From IMG/VR virus record IMGVR_UViG_3300020439_000010, positions 1-49,279 of that record: a DNA stretch of 49,279 nt; one strand, written 5' to 3'. The notes beneath the pieces were generated by a model. The model was given only the letters and a program-made list of their open reading frames with translations. It was not told the DNA's origin and did not search any database. Origin of the DNA: a virus. Positions 41,800-49,181 of this stretch are shown here, one piece after another. Positions within the stretch are counted from its first letter, which is position 1. Each line of letters begins with the position of its first letter. Made by a program: the position numbers and the translations under genes.

Positions 41800-41910
41800 G
41801 GCTCCCAGCAAAGGGACGCCAGTCGCAAGAGGGGGTAAAGTAGCGTAAGCCAACGTTGGAATTTCAACGGAGGCAACAAGCCGAGGGTGAAAACCAACGG
41901 GGGCACGCTA
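41800..41910 (+). ncRNA. GC-rich structured RNA candidate with a three-way junction
   Basis: In an AT-rich genome this stretch is GC-rich and folds compactly. Hairpin A: GGCTCCC (41800-41806) with GGGA-c-GCC (41813-41820). Then a junction closed by TAGCGT/ACGCTA (41841-41846 with 41905-41910) holds two arms, each closed by GCC/GGC: GCC-aa-CGTTG...CAACG-ga-GGC (41849-41874) and GCC-ga-GGGT-GAAA-ACC...GGC (41880-41904). The GNRA loop suggests the plus-strand orientation, but the fold is also possible as the leader of the minus-strand gene at 41760. I recognise no known riboswitch or ribozyme. Confidence 0.55.
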
Positions 41911-41912
41911 AC

Positions 41913-41942
41913 TGTATATCACGTATTTCCAATCTAGAACAA
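41913..41942 (-). promoter_or_regulatory. Possible sigma-70 promoter for the 135-aa gene
   Basis: On the minus strand TTGTTC (41942-41937) and TATACA (41918-41913) are 18 bases apart. The start point would fall near 41906, at the edge of the structured RNA. The match is moderate only. Confidence 0.3.
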
Positions 41943-41983
41943 AATTTCTGAAAACGCCTATGCTAGGATTTATAACGCAAACT

Positions 41984-42123
41984 AAAAAAATTTTTTTATA
42001 AAATTTTTAGTATTTTGATAAGTGTTGATATATACGAACTTGCTAAAGATGATTAAGTAAAAGCTTGAATATTGATACTTAATTATAAACTATATAAATT
42101 ATAGTATTGATATTTACTTAATC
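41984..42123. repeat. AT-rich region with four TTGATA repeats and inverted repeats (origin or control region)
   Basis: TTGATA occurs at 42015, 42025, 42072 and 42107. A perfect 11-bp inverted repeat, GATTAAGTAAA (42051-42061) with TTTACTTAATC (42113-42123), encloses two of them and a near-palindromic AATTATAAACTATATAAATT core. An A7T7 palindrome lies at about 41985-41998. Together with the structured RNA this accounts for the 394 bases 41761-42154, between divergent genes. No ORF is seen. Confidence 0.65.
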
Positions 42124-42154
42124 ACTATTAACTAGTAAAACGAAAGAAAATTAA

Positions 42155-42358
42155 TTGAGTAATACATATATTCGTAAGTATATTAAAGAAGATAATTCAT
42201 TAGATTATCAAAAAATTTATAAAGAAATGGCAGATATTACAGGTTTTAATAGTGACAATCTTCGTGCATTGCACTATAACAACATTGTGAATTTGTATAA
42301 CGAATACAAAGATAACAACCTTCTGTACGATACAGAAAATGAAGATGATCCAAAGTAG
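42155..42358 (+). CDS. Small acidic protein, 67 aa, TTG start
   Basis: No ATG or GTG lies in frame upstream, so TTG at 42155 (SNTYIRKYIKEDNSLDYQ) is the likely start, with AAAGAAAA before it. The product is helical and Tyr/Asn-rich and ends acidic. It is the first gene of the plus-strand lysis/packaging lobe and is followed by a hairpin with a T-rich tail. Function is unknown; it may be a regulator of the divergent region. Confidence 0.5.
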   Translation: MSNTYIRKYIKEDNSLDYQKIYKEMADITGFNSDNLRALHYNNIVNLYNEYKDNNLLYDTENEDDPK

Positions 42359-42369
42359 AATCTGTTTTA

Positions 42370-42389
42370 GAGGGGCCCCTCAATATTTT
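42370..42389 (+). terminator. Hairpin after the 67-aa gene
   Basis: GAGGGGCCCCTC (42370-42381) is a perfect palindrome able to form a short G/C hairpin, followed by AATATTTT. It lies 12 bases after the stop at 42358. The stem is short, so termination may be partial. Confidence 0.45.
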
Positions 42390-42403
42390 CCATTCCGAGG
42401 CTG

Positions 42404-42416
42404 GGTATCAGATACC
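42404..42416. promoter_or_regulatory. Palindromic operator-like site GGTATC-A-GATACC
   Basis: A perfect six-base inverted repeat with a single central base lies 26 bases before the holin-like gene. It could bind a dimeric regulator controlling the lysis/packaging genes. Confidence 0.35.
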
Positions 42417-42441
42417 ACAAATAAGATAAAGGTAAAAGGCT

Positions 42442-42747
42442 ATGATGGAAACATATGCAGAGTATGGTGCGGTTGGAGTGATAGTATCACTGTTCATACT
42501 TATGATAATAAATTTAATGAAGAGCCAGAAAGCTCAGAATGATGACCTTGATGATATTAGGGTGCATATTGGTAAACTTGAATCTACTGTAGAGAATGTA
42601 GAGGGTATAGTTATCAAACTTATAGAGCGTTGGAATAAATCAGATGAAACTGGATTGCGTCATAGAGAGGATGTAATACGAGAACTCAATGACGTTACTG
42701 ATGCTTTAGCATATATCAAAGGCAGAATGAATGGAAAGGGAATGTGA
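42442..42747 (+). CDS. Holin-like protein (BhlA/UviB-like shape), 101 aa
   Basis: It has one membrane span near the N-terminus (about 9-27, GAVGVIVSLFILMIINLM), directly followed by a charged coiled-coil region (DDLDDIRVHIGKLESTVENV) and a helical tail. This is the topology of BhlA/UviB holin-like proteins. Its stop is followed at once by the ATG of the lysozyme gene (TGAATG), which strengthens the lysis assignment. Start: the double ATG at 42442/42445, with only a weak AAGG upstream. Confidence 0.7.
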   Translation: MMETYAEYGAVGVIVSLFILMIINLMKSQKAQNDDLDDIRVHIGKLESTVENVEGIVIKLIERWNKSDETGLRHREDVIRELNDVTDALAYIKGRMNGKGM

Positions 42748-43242
42748 ATGACATTTGAAGAAATAGTAGAAGGGGTTCTACATAGAGAAGGTGGATACGT
42801 TAATCATCCTGATGATCCAGGTGGTGAAACTAAATATGGCATAGCAAAACGTAGTCATCCAGATGAAGATATAAAGAATATGACCATGGATAGAGCTGCT
42901 AGTATTTACGAAAAAGATTATTGGAAACCTTCTAAGGCAACATCCCTACCAAAATCTATGCAAGAGTGTTATTTTGATATGGTTGTTAATATGGGACAGC
43001 GTAGAGCTGTAAAGATTTTACAAGAAGCTTGTAATTCTAAAGGATGTGGACTAGTTGTAGATGGATTAATAGGCAAAAAGACTATAGCTGCATCAAAAAA
43101 AATAGATGTAACTAGATTACAGGTGTATAGAATTTTGTATTACACTAACCTAATCAGTCGCAAACCAAAACTTTCTAGTTTTATAGTAGGATGGATACGC
43201 AGAGCTATGGAAGTTCCTTGTTGTGATTGTGATAAATGCTAG
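42748..43242 (+). CDS. GH108-family lysozyme (endolysin), 164 aa
   Basis: The N-terminal catalytic domain has LHREGGYVNHPDDPGGETKY with Glu14 as the catalytic acid and 'GIAKR', both hallmarks of glycoside hydrolase family 108, which cuts N-acetylmuramyl bonds in peptidoglycan. The C-terminal part (QEACNSKGCGLVVDGLIGKKTI) is a PG_binding_3-type module. No signal peptide is seen, so it needs the holin. The protein ends 'EVPCCDCDKC', an unusual Cys-rich tail. It is adjacent to the holin-like gene. Confidence 0.9.
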   Translation: MTFEEIVEGVLHREGGYVNHPDDPGGETKYGIAKRSHPDEDIKNMTMDRAASIYEKDYWKPSKATSLPKSMQECYFDMVVNMGQRRAVKILQEACNSKGCGLVVDGLIGKKTIAASKKIDVTRLQVYRILYYTNLISRKPKLSSFIVGWIRRAMEVPCCDCDKC

Positions 43243-43254
43243 AAGGAGTATAGT

Positions 43255-43386
43255 ATGCCAAGAGGTAAAGGAACTTATGGTTCAAAAAAGGGTCGTCCAC
43301 CTAAGAAAAAATCTGGATTAACTGCAGCACAAAGAACATTACCGCCAAAACTTAAAAAAGCGATAATGAGAAAGAAGAAAAAGTAA
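43255..43386 (+). CDS. Tiny basic protein with AT-hook-like GRPPKKK, 43 aa
   Basis: AGAAGGAG lies seven bases before the ATG. The product MPRGKGTYGSKKGRPPKKKS continues with a Lys-rich helix. The 'KKGRPPKKK' core resembles an AT-hook, so DNA binding is possible. It is the first of three consecutive Lys-rich mini-genes between lysozyme and terminase. Similar small proteins occur in marine phages, without a known role. Confidence 0.65.
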   Translation: MPRGKGTYGSKKGRPPKKKSGLTAAQRTLPPKLKKAIMRKKKK

Positions 43387-43387
43387 A

Positions 43388-43528
43388 ATGAAGGGTAAAG
43401 GTAAAAAAGTAAGTTGGCTTTTTGGTGGTAAAAGGTACTATGGTACTCTTATTAGAGAGACAAAGACCCATATTTACGCCAGAACCCATAACGGAAAAGT
43501 AAAAACAATAAGAAAAAAGGGTAAATAA
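43388..43528 (+). CDS. Tiny basic protein, 46 aa
   Basis: The product (MKGKGKKVSWLFGGKRYYGT then LIRETKTHIYARTHNGKVKT) reads as a small SH3- or Tudor-like barrel: 'vsw.fgGkryyGtlI.et..hiyart.nGkvktI'. It starts one base after the previous stop and ends with a TAATG coupling. A nucleic-acid-binding role is likely from charge and fold guess, but no family is certain. Confidence 0.6.
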   Translation: MKGKGKKVSWLFGGKRYYGTLIRETKTHIYARTHNGKVKTIRKKGK

Positions 43529-43632
43529 TGGCAAAAGCAAAGAAAACAGACAAAAAAGCTGATAAAAAAGTCGAAGTTAAGGAGAAAGCTCCCGTTGTTA
43601 CTCGTGGTGAGTACACAAAACGAGGTAAGTAA
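43528..43632 (+). CDS. Tiny Lys-rich protein, 34 aa
   Basis: MAKAKKTDKKADKKVEVKEK followed by APVVTRGEYTKRGK. It is TAATG-coupled to the previous mini-gene and is probably disordered. It lies just before the probable small terminase. The evidence for reality is the coupling and coding composition; function is unknown. Confidence 0.5.
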   Translation: MAKAKKTDKKADKKVEVKEKAPVVTRGEYTKRGK

Positions 43633-43640
43633 CTTTATCT

Positions 43641-44462
43641 GTGAGATACGAACTAGTATCTGGTAAAAAATACCCAGTTTATTCACAACAAGAAGCGGAT
43701 GAACTGGGTTTGTCATATAAACACCCTTTTGAAGTTTCTGAGGGAGAGTATGGCATATCTTCTGATAAGGAAGTAGCCATATGTTTAAAGAAATCAGAAA
43801 TGAAATCAAACAAACGTTTAACTTATAAAGTTAAATATCCTTGGGGTCCATCATTTACTAGGTCTACTAATGATAAAATTAAATCTTTAGATAGGCCTAA
43901 TAACTATGGAGCACCTCCTATCGAAAAAATTGCACAAAATATAAAAAAAAGAAATGATTGGCAAAAGATGGCACATCTTATGGCACAACCTGGCATGAAA
44001 ACTAATGAAGCAATTAAACTAGTTCATGGTAACGTAACAGATGCTAAAAGATGGAATATTAGAAAAACAATGAGAACTGAGGTATTTAAAGAAATGACTA
44101 AAGAAGAATTAGATAAGCTAGTTGCAGAATTTCCTATAGGACAACATGATACTGCTAGGGCATTAGCACAAATACTAGATAAATCTATGGATTATCAAGA
44201 TGATGAATCAGGCAATATTGATAGAACTAAACCAGGAGCCAAGTATGATGCAAAAGCAGCATTGGCTATTGCGGATAAACTAATGGATTTTAACAGTATG
44301 AAAAGTAAAAATAAAACTATTACAACTAAACAAATAGAAGCATCTACTGTTGAAAGTACATTAGCAGATATACAACAAAAGAAAAAACTATTTAAGGCAA
44401 CTCAAACGGAGGTGACTGATGGGGTATCGAAGGGATCAGAAGAAGAAAAAGAAGAAAAATAA
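43641..44462 (+). CDS. Probable small terminase subunit, 273 aa
   Basis: It starts at GTG 43641. The middle has 'DWQKMAHLMAQPGMKTNEAIKLVHGNVTDAK' (about 113-143), which looks like a helix-turn-helix ('mA.lma.pg.k.neA.k.v'), and the C-terminal third has Ala-rich helices (KYDAKAALAIADKLMDF) and a Glu/Lys tail. It lies three bases before the large terminase, the usual place of TerS, which recognises packaging sites. The N-terminal 70 residues have no recognised match. Confidence 0.6.
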   Translation: MRYELVSGKKYPVYSQQEADELGLSYKHPFEVSEGEYGISSDKEVAICLKKSEMKSNKRLTYKVKYPWGPSFTRSTNDKIKSLDRPNNYGAPPIEKIAQNIKKRNDWQKMAHLMAQPGMKTNEAIKLVHGNVTDAKRWNIRKTMRTEVFKEMTKEELDKLVAEFPIGQHDTARALAQILDKSMDYQDDESGNIDRTKPGAKYDAKAALAIADKLMDFNSMKSKNKTITTKQIEASTVESTLADIQQKKKLFKATQTEVTDGVSKGSEEEKEEK

Positions 44463-44464
44463 AT

Positions 44465-46000
44465 ATGGAAAACAATCTAAACGAAGAGATAAACGCCCAA
44501 AACGCTCATGACTATGAAGCAGCCTATGCATTACAGAAAGAAAAAGAAGGGTTTAAAAGAGACATGGGCTGGTTTGGTAAATATTGTTTTCCTAAAGCTT
44601 TGGCTAAAGATACACCAGATTTTCACAGAGACATCTACAAAGAATTAAAAAATGACAGTACTAAGAGAACTTTAATAGCAGCACCTCGTGGAACAGCAAA
44701 AAGCACTGTATGTTCTTTAATATTTCCTTTATATAAAATAGCACACAAAGGACCTGATGATGATTTGTTTATGGTTATAGTATCAGAGTCACAAGCACAA
44801 TCAATAAACTTTTTATCTCGTATAAAATATCATTTAGACCATAGTGAAAACTTTAGGGCTATCTACGGTGACTTTAGTTCGGCTACTGCAAAAAGATGGA
44901 CAGGTACAGATGTAGTATTGAAAAATGGGACTAGAATTGTCGCAGTTGGTACAGGGCAAAGAGTTCGTGGTTTTATTGAAGGAGATACTAGACCTAATGT
45001 TATTATAGTGGATGACTTTGAATCAGAGTTGAATGCGTTTACACCAGAAGGTAGAACTAAAAATAGAAAATGGATGACTGAAGCTGTAATACCATCGTTA
45101 TCTGATGAGGGTAGGATAGTTATGATTGGTACTGTTATATCAGAAGATTGTTTTTTATATTGGGCTAAAGATAGTCCTGCATGGAAAACATTATGGTATA
45201 GTATCTGGGATGAAAAAGAAAAAAGCATTTGGCCTGAAAGATTTCCAAAAGATAGAATACTACAAATCAAAAGTGAGTTTGAAAGCGTAGGTAATATAAA
45301 CGGATTTTATCAAGAGTACATGAATATAGCTCAGTCTCCTGATGATGCACCATTTAAACCAGATTATATTAAATTACATCATTATGATTACGAAAGAATT
45401 AATGGTCAACCTTGTTTGACAAGAGAGGTAGGAGATGAAAAGAAAATCGTACCAGTCGAGCTCTATAGTGGAGTTGATCCTGCATCTAGTCTTAGTTCCC
45501 GTGCTGACTTTTTTGTTATTGCTACCATTGGTATTGACGCTGACAATAACAAGTACATTGTTGATATCTTTAGGGAAAGGCTCGATCCTGCAAGACAACC
45601 TCAAAAAATTATTGACATTTATGAAAGATATCGTCCAAAAAGAATGAAGATAGAAACAGTTGCATACCAAGAAGCATTGCGTAGTGCAACTAGAGCATTG
45701 ATGTTAGAAAAGAATTTATATATACCTGGGTTAGAAAAAGGTGTAAAACCTAGGAACAGAAAGAGCGAAAGATTGTTATCATTAGTACCAGCCTTTGCTA
45801 AAGGTGAGTTTTATTTTAGAAGTCAAGACTTAACTGCACAACAAGAGTTCTTATCTTATCCTAGAGGTAAGAACGATGATATAATGGATGCAGTATGGAC
45901 AGCGTTAGAAGGTTCAAGAGCATGCAGAATAAAGCAATTAGACCCTAAAGGAAAGGTTGAAATAAAAAGGAATAAAGTCCTTGACTGGTTAACTATGTAA
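44465..46000 (+). CDS. terL: Terminase large subunit, 511 aa
   Basis: The ATPase has Walker A APRGTAKST (73-81) and Walker B NVIIVDDFE (178-186). The RNase H-like nuclease has SGVDPA (Asp338), KIETVAYQ (Glu397) and KNDDIMDAV (Asp472/Asp475). These show the DNA-packaging motor that translocates DNA into the prohead and cuts it. Length is normal. It is followed by portal, scaffold and capsid in standard order. The packaging type (headful or cohesive end) cannot be told from these motifs; the circular permutation would fit headful. Confidence 0.93.
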   Translation: MENNLNEEINAQNAHDYEAAYALQKEKEGFKRDMGWFGKYCFPKALAKDTPDFHRDIYKELKNDSTKRTLIAAPRGTAKSTVCSLIFPLYKIAHKGPDDDLFMVIVSESQAQSINFLSRIKYHLDHSENFRAIYGDFSSATAKRWTGTDVVLKNGTRIVAVGTGQRVRGFIEGDTRPNVIIVDDFESELNAFTPEGRTKNRKWMTEAVIPSLSDEGRIVMIGTVISEDCFLYWAKDSPAWKTLWYSIWDEKEKSIWPERFPKDRILQIKSEFESVGNINGFYQEYMNIAQSPDDAPFKPDYIKLHHYDYERINGQPCLTREVGDEKKIVPVELYSGVDPASSLSSRADFFVIATIGIDADNNKYIVDIFRERLDPARQPQKIIDIYERYRPKRMKIETVAYQEALRSATRALMLEKNLYIPGLEKGVKPRNRKSERLLSLVPAFAKGEFYFRSQDLTAQQEFLSYPRGKNDDIMDAVWTALEGSRACRIKQLDPKGKVEIKRNKVLDWLTM

Positions 46001-46016
46001 TTGGTAATTTTTAAAG

Positions 46017-48209
46017 ATGGCTTACTCTAACAAAAAACACTCTAATCCTAAAAAGATAGTTGAAGAAACGCAACAAGTTTTTAAAACTTATTCTTTAAAA
46101 AGACAAAACTGGGCAAGTCACGCTCAAGAAGATAGAGAGTTTAGATTAGGAAAACAATGGACTTCTGACCAAAAAAGAATATTAGAGGAGAGAGGTCAAG
46201 CTCCATTAGTAGTCAATCGTATACATCCTGCAGTAGAAGCTGCAAAAGCATTAATTACAGCAAACAAACCTCAGTTTAGAGTATCGCCAAGAGAAGATAG
46301 CGATAACAGAGTAGCTCAAGCCATGAATGGTTTATTAGAATACATATGGCAAATTTCGGAGGGCAACACTGTACTTAGAAGAATAGTTGATGATTATTAT
46401 GTAACTGGCATGGGAGCAGCACTTGTTTATGTAGACCCCATGATGGATATGGGTAAAGGAGAAGTTTGTATACATGACGTAGACCCACTAGATATTTATA
46501 TAGACCCTAATTCTAGACACCCTTTTGCTGATGATGCTGAAAATATTATTATATCTAGATTGTATACAAAAGACCAAGCAGCATCATTATACCCTATGTA
46601 TGAAAAAGCAATAATGAATGCATCTACAGAAAATTTTGTTTCTGATAGACCTCAAACCTCAAGAGAAGATAATAATGAAACTACTTTTCCAGAAACACCT
46701 GATGTACAAACTTATGTTGGGTTTGGTGAAAGTGATGAATACATAAGAGGTTATGAAAGATATTATCCATTAATGGTAGACCATTATAGAGTGTTTGAAA
46801 AAACTACTGGCAATGAAGATTTGCTTGATGAGGATGAATATGCTCAATATGTTCAACAACCAGCTTTTTTAATAGAAGGTCAAATTATACTAGACAAAGA
46901 TAAAGCTCAGTTTGCTATACAGCAACTTCAACTAGCTTATCAACAACAAGTAGAACAAGGAAGAGCTCAAGGAAGAGTTGACTTACCTCAAGAACCTAAA
47001 ATAGAACAAATAACGTTTCAAGATGCTATTGACCAAGGTGTAATAGAAGTAGTTATAGTCCCAACAAAAAGAATTAAGCAATGTGTTATTATGGGCGATA
47101 AATTACTCTACTCTCGTGTCCTCCCAATTGATAAATATCCAATAGTGTTCTTTATGAATCAGCATACTCGCACTCCTTACCCAATGTCAGATGTTCGTAT
47201 GGTCAAGGGTATGCAAGAATACATCAATAAAACGAGAAGTTTAATTATCGCCCATGCTACTACCAGTACCAATACAAAGATTTTAATACCATCAGGTTCG
47301 GTAGATATGAGGGAGTTTGAGCAGAAATGGGCTCAGCCTGGAGTAGCCATCGAGGTTGATTTTGATCAAGGGCAGCCAACCCCCGTGATGCCAACTCCCC
47401 TACCGAATGAACTTTATGCAAATGAAAATACAGCAAAGAACGATATAGACCATCAATTAGGTTTATACGAAATGACTATGGGTAATGCTGCAGTTGCACC
47501 ACATACATATAAAGCTACAGTAAGCTTAGATGAGTTTGGTCAACGTAAAATGAAAAGCAAACTAGCTGATATAGAAGCTGGGTTAAACAGAATGGGGCAA
47601 GTTGCTATACCATTAGTTCAAGAATTGTATACTAGTCAAAAGATGATAAGACTTTTGCAACCAAATAATTCATTAACTGAATATATTATAAATAAAAAAA
47701 TGGTTGATGACAAAACTGGTGAAATAAAAATTTTAAATAATATAACTATTGGCAAGTACGATGTAGTTGTAGTTACTGGTTCTACATTGCCAACTAATAG
47801 AATGGCACAACTTGAAATGTATATGGACGCATATAAAAATGGTATTATAGACAAACAAGAAGTATTGAAAAAGACAGAAGTGTTTGATATGCAAGGAGTT
47901 ATGGAAAGAACAGATTTAATTGGACAGTTGCAACAATCATTGAATCAAGCAACTGAAACCATTAAACAAATGCAAGGTGACTTGCAAACAAGAGAGCGTG
48001 AGGTATATCATGCTAAGATGAAAGCTGAGATAGAAAAAACAAAGAGCGATTTAAAAGCCACATCTAACAAAGCAAAAATGTCTGGCACTCTTTTTGAAAA
48101 GCGTTTAGATGACGCTTTGGGACAAGTAAAAAAAGAAATGGCTGATGTCATTTCAAAAAACACAGGCTCACCTTCTCCAAGTCCCAATGAGAAGCAGTCT
48201 AAAAAATAG
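46017..48209 (+). CDS. Portal protein (P22-like), 730 aa
   Basis: The N-terminal half reads as a podovirus portal: 'WASHAQEDREFRLGKQWTSD', 'ERGQAPLVVNRIHPAVEAAK', 'LITANKPQFRVSPREDSD', 'VTGMGAALVYVDP', 'VDPLDIYIDPNSR'. The C-terminal region has a long Gln/Lys-rich coiled coil (GQLQQSLNQATETIKQMQGD), as in long portals with a barrel. It forms the dodecameric DNA gate. The ribosome site is weak (TTAAAG directly before ATG). Confidence 0.88.
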   Translation: MAYSNKKHSNPKKIVEETQQVFKTYSLKRQNWASHAQEDREFRLGKQWTSDQKRILEERGQAPLVVNRIHPAVEAAKALITANKPQFRVSPREDSDNRVAQAMNGLLEYIWQISEGNTVLRRIVDDYYVTGMGAALVYVDPMMDMGKGEVCIHDVDPLDIYIDPNSRHPFADDAENIIISRLYTKDQAASLYPMYEKAIMNASTENFVSDRPQTSREDNNETTFPETPDVQTYVGFGESDEYIRGYERYYPLMVDHYRVFEKTTGNEDLLDEDEYAQYVQQPAFLIEGQIILDKDKAQFAIQQLQLAYQQQVEQGRAQGRVDLPQEPKIEQITFQDAIDQGVIEVVIVPTKRIKQCVIMGDKLLYSRVLPIDKYPIVFFMNQHTRTPYPMSDVRMVKGMQEYINKTRSLIIAHATTSTNTKILIPSGSVDMREFEQKWAQPGVAIEVDFDQGQPTPVMPTPLPNELYANENTAKNDIDHQLGLYEMTMGNAAVAPHTYKATVSLDEFGQRKMKSKLADIEAGLNRMGQVAIPLVQELYTSQKMIRLLQPNNSLTEYIINKKMVDDKTGEIKILNNITIGKYDVVVVTGSTLPTNRMAQLEMYMDAYKNGIIDKQEVLKKTEVFDMQGVMERTDLIGQLQQSLNQATETIKQMQGDLQTREREVYHAKMKAEIEKTKSDLKATSNKAKMSGTLFEKRLDDALGQVKKEMADVISKNTGSPSPSPNEKQSKK

Positions 48210-48218
48210 GAGATTACA

Positions 48219-49154
48219 ATGGCAGAAGAACAATTATTAGATACCCCTGAAGTCGAAGGAGCACAACCTGCACCTGCCGATGAGGGCTCTAAAGTTATTG
48301 ATGATGTCATACTAGGTGGTGGAATACGAGGAATGGACGATGCCTTTGGTATGAGTGAAGAACCACAACAAGAAGAGCAACAAGCTCAAGAAGTGGAACA
48401 AATTATTGAAGAACCATCGCAACAACCTCAGGACAATGATCAAGTAAGGTATCAATACTGGCAATCTGAAGCTGATAAGTTAAAGAATCAAAATGAAGTG
48501 TTAATGCAACAATTGCAGCAGCAACAACAAATGGTTCAACCTCAGCAACAAGAACAGATAGCAGAACCTGAACCTGAAATTGAAATGCCAGAACCACCTG
48601 AGAAGCCAGTACGACCATATAATTTTTCAATGGATGAAGCTTTATCTGACCCTCAATCAGAAAGTGCCAAGTTTGTTAGACAAGAACAAGCATGGCGAGA
48701 TGAAATGGATGATTACAAAAATATGCAATTTGAATATCAAATGGCTATGTTAGAGGATGAAAGAGTAAAGATGGCTGACGAAAGACAAGCTAACATTCAA
48801 AGACAGCAAGCTGAACAACAACAGGCACAACAATTACAGACAGTTAGGCAACAAGTAATGGACAACTATAAAGTTGACGCTACAACTGCTGAAGATTTTG
48901 TAAGAGTTATGTCTGACCCTAACTCGTTGAGTTTAGACAACTTGTGGAAATTATATTCAACTGATAAAGGAATTGCAACACAAACACAAGCTCCTGCTCC
49001 ATCTGCTGATTTTCAGCAGGTACAAAGAGCTCAACAGGTTCCTTCATCAATGGGAGTATTGCCATCTCAAAATAGACAAACAAAGGATTCGTTAGAAGAT
49101 AGTATTATGAATAGTATGATTGATAACTATAATAAATCTAATCCTTTTAATTAA
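48219..49154 (+). CDS. Scaffolding protein, 311 aa
   Basis: It is acidic, Gln/Glu/Pro-rich and mostly helical ('QNEVLMQQLQQQQQMVQPQQ', 'YKNMQFEYQMAMLEDERVKM'), with a compact C-terminal part (NPF end). This composition, and the position between portal and capsid, are those of phage scaffolds that guide capsid assembly and then leave. GGAGA lies before the ATG. No protease motif is seen, so it is probably scaffold only. Confidence 0.8.
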   Translation: MAEEQLLDTPEVEGAQPAPADEGSKVIDDVILGGGIRGMDDAFGMSEEPQQEEQQAQEVEQIIEEPSQQPQDNDQVRYQYWQSEADKLKNQNEVLMQQLQQQQQMVQPQQQEQIAEPEPEIEMPEPPEKPVRPYNFSMDEALSDPQSESAKFVRQEQAWRDEMDDYKNMQFEYQMAMLEDERVKMADERQANIQRQQAEQQQAQQLQTVRQQVMDNYKVDATTAEDFVRVMSDPNSLSLDNLWKLYSTDKGIATQTQAPAPSADFQQVQRAQQVPSSMGVLPSQNRQTKDSLEDSIMNSMIDNYNKSNPFN

Positions 49155-49181
49155 TTAAAATGAAACTACTAGGAGTCTAAA

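Noticed and set aside
41800-41910. Known ribozyme or riboswitch (hammerhead, twister, glutamine, purine, cobalamin)
   Set aside because: The conserved cores of these classes (for example CUGANGA...GAAA) could not be matched; only the general three-way shape is shared.
42339-42542. 67-codon plus-strand ORF bridging the 67-aa gene and the holin-like gene
   Set aside because: It runs through a hairpin and a palindromic site, has no ribosome site, and its second half overlaps the holin-like frame.
44863-45270. 135-codon minus-strand ORF inside the large terminase gene
   Set aside because: Antisense to conserved terminase motifs; no ribosome site or coupling.
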